Positions 22,648-34,087 of a stretch of 64,000 bases of DNA are shown here, one piece after another (position 1 is the stretch's first letter; every line of letters begins with the position of its first letter). Source of the DNA: Mucidula mucida (lineage: Eukaryota > Basidiomycota > Agaricomycetes > Agaricales > Physalacriaceae); assembly GCA_015501055.1 (NCBI GenBank), contig JADNYV010000043.1, positions 1-64,000 on the forward strand. Reading direction: 5' to 3'. The notes under the pieces were generated by a model. The model saw only the letters and a program-made list of their open reading frames with translations, was not told the origin of the DNA and did no database searches. A program made the position numbers and the translations under genes.

Positions 22648-23393
22648 TTATGCTTTGGCTGTTCTGCAGGCTGATATCAACCATTGCACCCCAGCGGCTA
22701 CGCCTTCGACGATACAAATGTCATGGACCTCTTCTCCAAGTGCAGTTGCGACGCCTCTTCGAATGGCGTCATCGAACCCGACCATGCCTGCACATCCTAC
22801 GCAGATAGTTTGATATCCTTCTCCTTCTCCACAAGTCTCGCAGTAGCAAGCTCTATGTTTCGCCGGACAATATCGGGATCGAAATCATGTAATTGCGCGG
22901 CCGTCAACCCAGTACTTGCCACACCGACAAACTTGGTTGAATTGTATCCTTCGATCCCCAGAAAGCGCTCCACACCATGCGTCAAAGCCGCTTCCCATAC
23001 CTTCCCAGTTGTGACGATACCAAACTTCCCCAAACCCAAACTTGCCATGATACTGGCTTCGAATATGCCAGTTACTCTTTTGCTCGGCATTAAATCTGAT
23101 ACCATCGATACGAGAGGATGCTCTGAGTAGCAAGCGACGAGAAAGCCATCGTAACGACCGTTCGCGACTAGTGGTGTGAGATGGGGCAGACAGTAGAGTG
23201 CGGACTGTAGCGCGTCCTCAGGAGAGTTGATGCTGTTCACTGAGCCCACCGCGTCCGACGTAGGAGAGGTAAAGAAGTCGCACTGCACGTTGTTGTGGAA
23301 AGAAAGGGTGGCATCGACGATTGGCTTCAAACCCTGGGTCATCGACACGTTAGTGTTGGGGTTGATGATGAGTATGCGGACTGTGGCGGCCAT
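22648..23393 (-). CDS. Asp/Glu/hydantoin racemase family protein (DCG1-like)
   Basis: The start MAATVRILIINPNTNVSMTQ is the family signature. Next come VQCDFFTSPTSDAVGSVNSI, the first catalytic Cys in DGFLVACYSEHPLVSMV, IFEASIMASLGLGKFGIVTT and VGVASTGLTAAQL. The second Cys lies in ICVGCAGMVGFDDAIRRG, and the end is GVAAGVQWLISACRTAKA. The two-Cys pair supports a cofactor-free racemase related to yeast DCG1, which is linked to nitrogen catabolism; the substrate is unknown. The last 50 codons are one frame off because a base is missing from an A run (TTT at 22809-22811, plus strand). The gene has no visible intron. It is divergent from the beta-glucosidase, with 500 bp between the starts. Confidence 0.85.
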
Positions 23394-23893
23394 TGCGATA
23401 CGAGGAAGAGAAGCGCCGATAGCGGATCCAATCGTGTCATGCGCATATGGAGGTAAACGGCACGAGTGTCCGCATGGGCACCGCCTCGGCACAGATCACA
23501 TTTAACCGTCAACGCCATCACTGCTGCTCATCCCCATCATCGAACGCGTTTCGACGCGTCGAAATGGCTTTGGGCATGGACTATATTACAATCAAGCTCT
23601 CTTCTTCGGAATCGGACTATCCTAGAGTGCAGATAGTCCCCCAAACACTGCGCCTAATAGCCTCACCTCTTATGACAAAACTGAAGAACTATCCCGCGGA
23701 TTCGACCTCAAGGTCTTAAGCTTGATCATCTTATCCGCTCTTGTTGATGGCTTTACCAACACCTGACTCTCTCTTTCCGAGCTAGAACCGATATTGCACC
23801 GGAGAAACCTCGGAACCTGGACTTCGCGACGGTGCTAAAATGCCTTAAATACGGACACCGATGTCGCTCGCCTGGTCCAAGCCTCCTTTCATC
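23394..23893. promoter_or_regulatory. divergent intergenic region, racemase / GH3
   Basis: This 500-bp region separates two divergent start codons and should contain both promoters. Open frames inside it (for example 23447-23719) look accidental. An in-frame ATG at 23861 could extend the glucosidase by 11 residues. Confidence 0.45.
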
Positions 23894-26800
23894 ATGCCAC
23901 CATCTGACTTTGCCAATGCCAATATCGACGATATCGTCGAAAAGTTGACAAGTGATGAAGCTATCCTCCTCACTGCCGGCGTTGGATTTTGGCACACGAT
24001 GCCATTGAACGTCTCGGCGTTCCCGCTATCAAGGTATGCCATTGATTTTCCACGAAACAAAGCTCATGTGTTTGTCTACCAGGTTTCTGATGGGCCTAAT
24101 GGTGTCCGAGGAAACCATTTCTTTATGAGTACTCCAGCTAAATGTCTTCCGGTAAGCACACGTCTCGAAACTCGCAAAACCCTCACTTATACCTCTCATA
24201 GTCGTCCACTGCGATGGGTGCGACATGGGACACGGATCTCATCCAACTCGTCGGATTGAAGCTTCTGGCTGAAGAATCCAAGTTGCGAGCTGCATCTCTG
24301 ATACTTGCTCCGACCTGCAACATTCAACGTGTACGATTTAAGTTTTGTTATTTTCATAAAGACAACTAATACATATTGCGTCTAGAACCCGCTCGGTGGA
24401 AGGGTAGGTCACGTACGACACTTCTGACTGAATAACCGTTTACACTGCCGTATAGAGCTTTGAAAGTGTCGCCGAGGACCCATATCTGTCTGGCATGATT
24501 GCTTCTGCATATGTCAAAGGTATTCAGTCTGCAGGAATTGGCACAACCATTAAACACTTCTGTGCGAACGATAAGGAGGACGATAGATTCGGGTCCGATA
24601 GCATCGTTAGCGACCGGGCACTGCGGGAGGTCTACTTGATGCCATTCATGTTGGCGCAGAAATACGCCAAACCTTGGTCGTTTATGACTGCGTATGACTT
24701 ACGTTTTTAAACTTGGACGTCTGCTTAATCCTTTGGCAGCTATAACCGCGTCAACGGAACCCATGTATCCGAGAATCCCTTCTTCCTCAAGAAAGTCCTT
24801 CGCGAGGAATGGGGTTTCACCGGGATGACCATGAGTGATTGGTATGTTGTGCTTCTCAACCTTATAGTGATCTTCTGACATCCGTGCTAGGTTTGGTATC
24901 TACAGTGTAGATCTGGGTATCAACGCAGGACTGGATCTCGAAATGCCTGGCACGAACAAGTGGCGAACACTGGACCTCATGACACGGTCTATTCAGTCTA
25001 GGAAGCTCACGCTCCGCACGATCAAGGAGCGTGCTCGCAACGTTTTGGAGTTGGCGAAACGGTGTGCGAAAGAGTGCCCAGAAATACTGGATGGCGACGG
25101 CATCGAACGCACGGTGGACACTGACGAGACTCGCGACCTGATGAGGCGCGTTGCCGCTGAATCTATCGTTCTAATGAAGAACGAAGACAACATTCTGCCC
25201 TTGACGCCCAGTGGTTTGAAGAAGATCGCCATCGTTGGTGGCAACGCAAAGGCTATCGTCGTGTCTGGCGGTGGTTCCGCGGCTTTGAAGTCTTCTTACT
25301 TCATTACACCTTATGAAGGCATTGTCAACGCGCTTGGAAACGTAGAGGTCGCTTACTCTGAAGGCGCCCGAACGTTTAAGTCGTTACCCACTCTCGAATA
25401 CGACATGGTGACCGACAAGGGCGAGCGAGGATGGACGGGATACTGGCACTCTCATGAGAGTGACGAGAGCATGAAACCTCTTTCCGAACACATGGAGACG
25501 CGTGTTATTGACGAGACACGCATGTTCATAGGGACTTCCTACCCCAAGAGCATCACCCGCCGGTGGACTCTGAAGCTTCGTGGATATCTGAAGCCTCGAC
25601 CAGCCGACTGCGACTTTGAATTTGGATTGGAGGTTGCGGGGCGCGCGAAGCTCTATGTAGACGGGAACCTTGTCATTGACAACTGGCAGCGACAGAGGCG
25701 TGGGGACGCCTTTTTCAACTCCGGTACTAAAGAGGAGAAGGGCGTTTATCACCTAAAGGCTGACACGAAACACGAGGTTTTCGTCGAGTTCTGTAATGTT
25801 CGGGGACCTGCAGACGGTGATGAGGATGAGGTTGTGATGGATAGGTACGCGTTCCGTCGTCGTGTTCATCAATCACTGTTTAATTGCATTTTAGTAACCC
25901 TGGTGTACGCCTGGGAGGTGCGGTGGTAGTAGACGCAGACGACCTCATAAACGAGGCTGTAAGTCTTGCAAAAGAGGCTGACGTTGTCATCGCCGTCGTC
26001 GGCATCAACGCGGATTGGGAAAGTGAAGGATACGATCGCAAGACTCTTGCTCTTCCCGGGCGCTCTGATGAACTCGTCGCTAAAGTCGTTGCTGCCAACC
26101 CTAAGACCGTTGTTGTGACCCAAGCCGTGAGTACCTAGTTAAACGCTCTTACCGGTGCTGATATATTGGTCAGGGATCGTCTATTACCCTGCCGTGGGCG
26201 GACAAGGTACCCGCCATCGTGCACGGTTGGTATTTGGGAAATGAGACTGGTGCTGCTCTCGCGGATGTGCTTTTCGGGAAGCATAACCCATCGGGGAAGT
26301 TGTCTTTGACGTTTCCGAAGGTGGAAGAGGATTTACCTTCGTATGGACATTTCCACTCTGAGAATGGCAAGGTAATATGCTTCGCGTTCATGCCTGTCTT
26401 CGGGGACTTGACGCTGTTCTTAGGTACGATATGCCGAAGATTTGTACGTTGGGTACAAGCACTACATGCATAGGAAGATCAAACCCGCCTTTGCGTTTGG
26501 GTGAGTTTCGATTGTGGCGCATATGCAAAACTCTCTATACTTACCTCGATCGCAGCCACGGCCTCTCCTACACCACATTCTCTCTGTCTAATCTCTCTGT
26601 CTCCAAGCCTTCCTTCATCGAGAAGGACATCTCGTTCGCCGTGTCCCTCGACATCACCAACACCGGGAAGGTCAAGGGCAGCCAGGTAGTGCAAGTGTAC
26701 ATGTCTCTCCCGAAAACAAGCCACCTCACGCATCCGCCTCTGCAATTGAGGGGCTTTGACAAGGTGCGCGATCTCCAGCCGGGGAAGACGGAGAAGATTA

Positions 26801-26964
26801 CGGTGAAATTGGATAAGTATGCGGTGTCGTATTGGGATGATAAGATTGAGTGCTGGGTTGTTGAGAAGGGGGAGTATGAGGTGAAGGTTGGGACGAGTAG
26901 TGAAGCGCTAGAGTTGGGTGGGAATCTTGGTTTGGAAAGGGGTTTTGAGTGGAGTGGGTTGTAG
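23894..26964 (+). CDS. GH3 beta-glucosidase with PA14 domain
   Basis: This enzyme hydrolyses cellobiose or other beta-glucosides. The start is MPPSDFANANIDDIVEKLT, with no signal peptide, so it is probably intracellular. The GH3 N-domain carries KVSDGPNGVRGNHFF, ILAPTCNIQRNPLGGRSFES, TIKHFCANDKEDD and the nucleophile Asp in GMTMSDWFGIYSVD. The C-domain begins RVAAESIVLMKNEDNILPL. The PA14 insert spans about 25420-25800 (FEFGLEVAGRAKLYVDGNLV). After it come AVVGINADWESEGYDR, LPWADKVPAIVHGWYLGNE and the Fn3-like end (GSQVVQVYMSLP). A base is missing near 23998 inside FWHT..AIERLGVPAIK, which shifts one exon; all else joins in frame over about eight introns. Confidence 0.92.
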
Positions 26965-27225
26965 GCTAAGTAAAGGCGAGCGTATAAGTGAGCGGTATTT
27001 CTGAGTGTACGACTAGTGTATGCTATTATGACTTGTCATGAACAATGTAGTATCTTAAGTTGTGAACTTGCTTCTTGATATATACGAAGAACTCGCCAAG
27101 TCGCCTCGAGCGCGCTGCAACGAATCCGGCGCGCTCAAGTTACGTCGCCGGACTACCGATGAGACGGCAGGTCATAGTAAGAGAAGTCATTTTTGGGAAG
27201 AATAGGCACTGGCAGTCATCGAACA

Positions 27226-28600
27226 CTACAAAGAAGTATATATATATTTCGACCTGCGTCGAGCTCCAGACCGCTTACTGGCCCCAACGATCCCGTTTGA
27301 AGACCCACAGACGCCACCGATTCGGCACCGCTGACACCTGAAGCAAGCATGTCCCTTGAAGGCTTTTGTTGTGCTGAAGAATAATTGAAGCAGCGGCCCT
27401 CCGGCTCTGGGATGAGAAAAGTCCTGAGCTGTATCCAAGCTGTATCCGAAGGTGACCGGTGACCGATGAATCCGAAGGCTACGCCGACAATCAGAAGTAG
27501 GTGACACACTTTTCGTCTTGGACACTTCTACGACAACGTAATCCATTGTGGCACCGACTTGCTTCTGGTATCCACTTACCCTCAGGAAAACACACGGTCT
27601 ACACGCAATTTCATCTCGCCTTTCGGAATCTCGCAAGCAGCGTTGAAACTTCTGCTTAATGTGAGCTCGTAACCACACCTGCCTGCTTCCCCATGTCGTA
27701 CAACTCAAGATGCCGAGGTTCTCCATCTTACGCTTGTGATTGATCAGAAACTTCCTTCGTCACATTCCCGCACCAGAAATAGTGTGCTCAACGTTCAGGA
27801 TCGCATAGCTCAAGCGTTTCAGCTTGAAAACTTCCCACATCTTTCGTCACCCACGAAGTTGAAGGCCTTCGAAGGCTAATAGAAACGTAAAAGTGTTGCT
27901 TGCATTTCCAGACTCTCCAGTGCTGCCTGCTCCGGAGCTAGCAGCTCAAGTGGCTGTGCCCGGGTAAGTGCTTGCCCCGACATCAGATGCGCCACGAGCC
28001 CAAAACTCTCACGCAAACTTTCTGTGACCGGCAGTTTCTGTTGTTGCAGGTGACGGACAGGCTGATTGATGTTCTTCGACGCCATCCGTCCATCAAACGT
28101 CTACCTCTGGTAAATCCGCACCGCAGGGTACTTTATCCATCCTGAGCGTCTTGGGTAATAATCTGGATCTCCTGCGCTATGATCTCTCTCCCGCTTCCTG
28201 GCCACCACGTCAATTTGACAGTAACTGGCCTATGTTCATGTCCGGAACTGTGTACGGGGCTCTTTTTGGCATGCACGATGACCGCATAGGTAAAGGGCGC
28301 TTTGCACCCTAAAGCCACCAAGAGTCCATCAAGGAGGGTGCCGTATTAAGAATACGAATGATTGATAACGGCAGTGGAAAGTTCGTCAAGTCCGCCCTTC
28401 CCTTCTTGTTCAATATAGTTTTCCGATGTTACGACCTTTTGGAAACCGCAGGTACCCATGTGGGCAAATAAGTCTCACGAAGAGAGTCCTTAAAGACTGG
28501 TCCTGGCAGGACCTGTGCAGGGCTTCGTCCGCCGCCATCTGCGCCTTTCTCGACAGCTCTCAGACCGACTTCATCGACGAAGAGTGGAGGTGACCAACCA
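27226..28600 (-). other. possible decayed or unrecognised minus-strand gene
   Basis: Several minus-strand stretches look coding but do not join into one frame: GADGGGRSPAQVLPGPVFKD and LRETYLPTW (28430-28560), VTVKLTWWPGSGREIIAQEI (28130-28230), SLRESFGLVAHLMSGQALTR (27890-28040) and RDSERRDEIACRPCVFLR (27590-27650). I do not recognise a family. It may be a multi-exon gene with frame errors or a pseudogene. The stretch 26965-27225 holds only the GH3 3' flank. Confidence 0.3.
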
Positions 28601-28603
28601 ACT

Positions 28604-30780
28604 ATGGCCGTAGCTGCGACCGTACACAACACGTATGTACTTCATTTGCCTATAGAAAGGACAGATTCTTACTCACTCTCGAACGGATAGTCTCGGCGTC
28701 CTATATGATTCCATCGTCATCACTGCAATGTAATAGATTATTGGCACAATTGAATTCACAAGTAAGCTGATGTAGAGTTTTTCTTCAGATTGTATGGCGG
28801 TAAGCCTGAATTGGTCTCGTCAATATCTCTCTAAAAGTTCTCGCGACTTAGTTGGATGTCTACAAGGTGCGTCACTTCATGCTCGAACTTGCGATTGACT
28901 CTGATTTCGCCCTAACAGCTTGGTATTACTACCAGAGGCACAGCAAAAATGACTACCTAGCCATCCGACTCTTGGTCAGTTCTCTCCTGGCGACTGAGAT
29001 ATTGCGTACCTTACGACTACATACGCAGGTCGCCTTCGTCCTGATCTGTGATACTGTTCAACAGGCTTTGCTTTGTGGTACGTTCACTCCTTTACTGCAA
29101 CAGAAAATGACATTCAAGTGGTCGTTATAGTTGCTGTGTATGAATACGCTGTCACCAGTTCGTGTTCACTGTCCCCATCTCTGCCCGAGACATTGAGAGA
29201 GCTTGATTTATAGATCATGACGATCCTCTGGCGATGACGAGGATGGAGGGGCGAGTCCGTCCTTTCCATGAACGTATTTTGATTAACAATGGCCAACAGC
29301 ACGATCATGATCGAATTGTATTTCGGAGGTGCACTTGCCTTCGCGGTTCAACAGTGCGTACTGTCTCTTCCCAGGCTGTATGTAGGAGAATTGACATGGA
29401 TTGTCCTAGGTTCTACTGCTGGCGTATCTTCGGATGTACGTCGTTGTCCTCATGCGTTTCTTCGTCTTCTCAAATGCTCCCGTAGTGAGTCGGAACTATT
29501 TCGTTGCTGGCTTCGTGGTAAGTCCTCATGAAGCAGTTGACCTTCTGATCCTTCGCTGACTTCTTTGCAGTCCGCTTTATCGCTCGCTTCGTTGGGTACG
29601 TTTCTATGGCCCGCGATCTCCCAGGCTTTGCTCACCAAAGGTTTTGCCGTGAAGTACTGATATGTGGTAAGTCTTCGCCCAGGAAATGGGAATGAAACTC
29701 AATCTGACGCGAACGTCTAGTGTATACATCTATAACGTCAGTCGATGTCTCAACCAACATAACGCGCATGAGGAGCTGATTCTGACTTGTAGCTTAAACT
29801 ACGCGTCGCTGGGCGAGCTGGTTTCACAGTCGGTAAGCTCAAAGCGTGTCGCCCTCTTGTGCAAACGGTATGACCGTTGATGCTAGACTCTCTGCACCAT
29901 TTTGAATACGTTCGGTGCCGTGACCGATATTGCCATTACTGTGTGCATGATCTGGTACCTTCAAAAATCCAAAACGGAATTCAAAAGGACCAAAGATATC
30001 TTGAATCGATTGGTGGGAATGTTCTGCTGCTGTGTTGACCAAAGTGCTGACCTTTCGATTATGAAGATCGTCTTCACGTTTAATACTGGTGTGGCATATG
30101 ATTCGTGCGACATACACACGTTTCTCATTGCGTTTAGGTATACCGACAAGTGTGTGCGCCATTGCAGACGTGATTACGGTATGAAACTACACGAAGACCA
30201 GCGATGGGAACTGATTTCTTGTATAGCTCAATACGTTACCGAACACCTTCATCTACATGTCGTTCTATTTGATCAGTGAGTCTTCCTTCCGATAGCCTTT
30301 GCTGCTACACCCTCTTATCTCTCCTTAGTGGATCGACGTGCGTCCTTCCGCTACTCACTATTGCGAGATTATGGCTAAACTAGGACAGTGTACACTAATT
30401 CCCTGTTCGTCACTCTCAACGCAAGGAGCTTCATTCGAAAATCTGTGGGCTCGAGCAACTCCAACTCCGCGTACGATCATGAGAGCTTCTCGTTGTCTCA
30501 AATCCGTGTTCGTACGGGTACTACGCAGGTGGGTCGCAGAGCAAGGGAGAGCGTGACTATATTTGACGCGTCTTGCAGTACGAGGCAGATCAAGCCATCT
30601 CATTCATATCGACAAGACGACGGTGGGAGATTCGATGACCGGTACCACTTGAACTCATCTCCGTTCACAGGATACATATACGGACAAGAACATGAAGACA
30701 TCGTCAGAATAACCGACGACTACACTGGCGGCTTCGTAGATCTGAAATGTACCGAGGCTGTGTGTATATTGTTAACATAA
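28604..30780 (+). CDS. DUF6534 multi-pass membrane protein
   Basis: The start MAVAATVHN runs through an intron into TLGVLYDSIVITAILYGVGC and LQAWYYYQRHSKNDYLAIRL, then VAFVLICDTVQQALLCG. Later exons give VLNTFGAVTDIAITVCMIWY-like sequence, LQKSKTEFKRTKDILNRL, FTFNTG and finally IYMSFYLI with LYTNSLFVTLNARSFIRKSV, the DUF6534 signature. A hydrophilic Ser/Arg-rich cytoplasmic tail of about 110 residues follows (SSNSNSAYDHESFSLSQIRV) and ends with TAA at 30778. About seven helices are expected. The function is unknown, and the family is amplified in Agaricomycetes. Very small exons separated by introns of 45-60 nt make automatic prediction difficult. I see no definite frame break. Confidence 0.8.
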
Positions 30781-31349
30781 TAATTTGTTTGTGTTTTTGA
30801 ACAATCGATGTATCGAAATATAAACGATCCAGGCAGAACGCTGAGTGCTTTTCTGGTACTTACTCTTTGATCGCTTGTTCTTCTAGTACCACCATCACGT
30901 CTCCATACCTTTTGGCAGGTTCTTCTGCGACCGATTTGTGACCTTTTTGGGGCGATTCGAGGTTGCACGGGATTCAGTGGTTTTAGTCGCCCTGTCAGGT
31001 ATATAGGCAGTTCTTGTCTGTCGTCGCCCGAGTACTATTTCCCTTGGACGAATTGTAGGCGCTCAGTCAGGACGCGGACGCTTCCAGCCTCTGGAGTTAC
31101 CTGGGGAGCACGTTCCGTACCTTCCCAGCCGGTCGACTTCCCTTGATACAATCTCGCTTCCAACGTCCTGTCATATGGCTTTAATTAGAATCCGTCCTGA
31201 TGGGTCAACCCCATTCTGTGCCTTCCTCAATTTTCTGATCAAAATTTGTCGTGTTACGCGACTCTCACACATTCAGTGGGTCATATTTCAGGACGGGTCT
31301 CTGACGATGGAATATCAGTCGCCCTTGGTCCCCCGTCGTCAACGGCATC
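30781..31349. other. upstream region of P450 copy 1
   Basis: No gene is seen. A TATATAGG occurs at 31000-31007, far from the start. The 200 bp before the start codon resemble part of the region before the second P450 copy (for example CACATTCAGTGGG-like text near 31270 and near 38850 on the other strand). Confidence 0.4.
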
Positions 31350-33368
31350 ATGCTGTCCACCATCGAACTCGGTTTGCTCGTGCTAGGCGCGTTATTAGTC
31401 GGGCGCTATCTGACAAAACGTCCCAAGTTCCCTCTACCTCCAGGACCGCCTGGTCTGCCCTTGTTGGGAAACCTCTTTGATCTTCCGACCAAGTATGACT
31501 GGAGGACCTATGGCCAATGGGCAGACAATTATGGTATTGTCTCATCACTTTCGGGACTCTGACGTTCAAACTAACACCTTGAAAAGGTCCTCTCGTCTCA
31601 GCCTCAGCGTTTGGCACACATATAGTCAGTGTCAATTCTGTGAAAAAGGCCAATGAGATCCTGGAGAGAAGAAATGCCGTATACTCTTCACGTCCGCATG
31701 TGCCTATGGCGGTCGATCTGATGGGTTGGAACAATGCCATGGCCTTTACACCGTATGGATCGCGGTTCAAGCTGTACCGAAAGACATTTCACGAGGAGTT
31801 GGGCAACCCGTCCGCGCTGAGACGCTTCTGGCCGCAAGAAGAAACGCATGCACGGAAGTTTCTTCAATTATGCTTGCGCTATCCAAACAGACTCTTCGAC
31901 CATTGCTTCCAGTGCGTCGATGTTGTACGCTAATCACCCACCAAAAACTTAGGCGTTTCCAGACACGCTGGTGCCATCATCCTTCGTGTGGCGTACGGAT
32001 ACGAAGTGAAGGATAATGATGACGAGTTCGTCAAGGCCGGCAACGACGCAATGGAGTCCTTCAATAAGGGTTGTTCTCCTGGAGCGTTCATGGTGAACCA
32101 AATGCCGTTCTGTACGTCCCATCCTCAGTCCTCAGTCCTCGTGTCCATGTACTTATAGACAACATAACAGTGCGTCATATACCAGAGTGGGTCCCTGGGG
32201 CTGGTTTCCAGAAGACGGCCAGGCTCTGGCGTCCCCTGTACCCGGCGATGGTGGACACACCCTTCAACTTTGTCAAAGAGAGACTCGTGCGTACTGACAT
32301 GCCAAGGCTGATCTTGCATTCACGCATGATAACAACAGGCCGATGGGACCGCCGAGGAATCGTTCACAGCGAATTGGTTAAAGAAGAAGTTGACATCTGA
32401 AGAGGAAGATGCCCTGAAACATGCTGCTGGATCAATGTTTGGCGGCAGGTTCTCACATTTCCACCGTAATCCTCATTCTCACTTCCCCTTCAGGTGGCGG
32501 TGAAACCGTGGGTCCCCCTAGTGGCCAATTCTTCTCACTTTGACCGAATTTCAGACGGCGATAACCGTCCACATGTTCTTCCTTCTTATGACACTCCACC
32601 CCTCAATTCAGAAGAAAGCACAAGCCGAGATTGATGATGTGGTAGGTCGCGACCGACTCCCAAGTTTCGAGGATCGGGAAGGTTTACCCTACGTCAATGC
32701 CTTGTTGAAAGGTATGCAGAGTCTCATATTCGCATCCTTCTTGGCCTGACTTGGTCCTCCAGAGGTCTTGAGGGTACATCCCGCAGTACCGACAGGTTTA
32801 CCACACTGTACAACGGAAGACGATGTACATGACGGATACTTCATACCTAAAGGCAGTATCGTTTCATTCAACATATGGTACGCAATTGAGGAGCATTTGC
32901 TAATGCACAACTCACACCAATTTAGGAAAATGTGTCTTGATCCTGAAGTCTACAAGAACCCCGAGGAATTCCGTCCGGAGCGGTTTATGGGACCCACACC
33001 TGAAGAGGATCCCAGCACCACTGCTGTGTTTGGGTTTGGGAGACGGTACGTGGGTTTCTTCTCCCCAATGCCGAGACTGATCAACGTGCGCCTTGCAAAC
33101 AGAATCTGTCCGGGGCGTTTACTCGCGGATGCTTCCCTGTTTATCACAATTGCTATGTGCTTGTCGGCATTCGATATCAAACCTGTCGTCGAGAATGGAC
33201 GTCCTGTTTTACCGGAGTACAAGCCTGAAGGAGGGCCTGTCAAGTATGTCCTCCTTTTTCCTTTTGAGTCGGCGTACCAACCACGATTGCAGTCGACTGG
33301 AACCCTTCAAGTGCCAGATATTGCCGAGGTTCGATAAGGAGATGATGGCAACCCTTGTAAATTACTAA
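31350..33368 (+). CDS. cytochrome P450, copy 1 (intact)
   Basis: This is a membrane-anchored haem monooxygenase. The N-terminal anchor LGLLVLGALLVGRYL is followed by the proline hinge FPLPPGPPGLPLLGNLFDLP. Further on come SVNSVKKANEILERR, FKLYRKTFHEELGNP, ARLWRPLYPAMVDTPF, an I-helix AGG/GGGET-like segment, VNALLKEVLRVHPAVPTGLP (ExxR) and DPEVYKNPEEFRPERFMGP (PERF). The haem loop FGFGRRICPGRLLADASLFI is split by an intron, and the end is FDKEMMATLVNY. About ten introns are present; the one at 32445-32493 starts GCAGGT (GC-AG). All exons join in frame. The substrate is unknown, as is usual for basidiomycete P450s. It faces a degenerate sister copy 3.4 kb away. Confidence 0.9.
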
Positions 33369-34087
33369 ATATGATACCCCGTACATTCATTTTGTGTACA
33401 CCTGTAGGTTCATTCATTCTCTGGATCCGTGTTTATCTGCTCTTCACTTGCTGGCCAACAATACCTTTCTCCTAAAATTACGGTCTGTTGATTAACGGTT
33501 TGGGGGACCTTTCGCGCCACACTTCAGGGACCTTAACAAGTCCGCTCGTCAGCGGTCGAAAGATCTCCGTTCCCACCAATTCAAGGTGTAAGGATGCCGA
33601 TAAGGTCGTTTCTCCCCTTGCGTTCTCAGAACATGTCAATAAAAGGCTCGGTCTGCGTCACACCACGAACATTCTCCAACACTTTGACGTCGAATATGAC
33701 CTGTCGCTTCAAGGTATATACTTACACTGTAAACCACACGTACTGACAGACCTTCCTGGAAGTAATAGCGCAGTGCGGGCACTACGTCAGCAGCACCACG
33801 TGCGACTTTTAACTTTAAATTCGACGATTACCGCCAACCAATGTATGGCCCGTGTCCACCTAAAGGACACGAATTAGGAAGCAATATTGATTGATTCTAG
33901 ATATATCCGGTATGTATCGGCAGCTGCGAACAGTATGGAACCGTCAACTACTAGTCCGGAACTTGGTCTCGGAAGCCGACTCCTTTATGAGGATGTGAAG
34001 ACAATCGTCCTTTAAACCAGAACAATAAAATCGCTCATCTCTTACTCAACTTTTGAACCATACACCAATCTGTTTCTTAGTCTATAT
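33369..34087. other. spacer inside the P450 inverted pair
   Basis: No gene is recognised. An open frame of 129 codons at 33488-33877 on the plus strand has no motif I know. Confidence 0.4.

Noticed and set aside
22684..23130. Plus-strand open frame of 148 codons
   Set aside because: It is antisense to the racemase, whose motifs and both catalytic Cys are clear on the minus strand.
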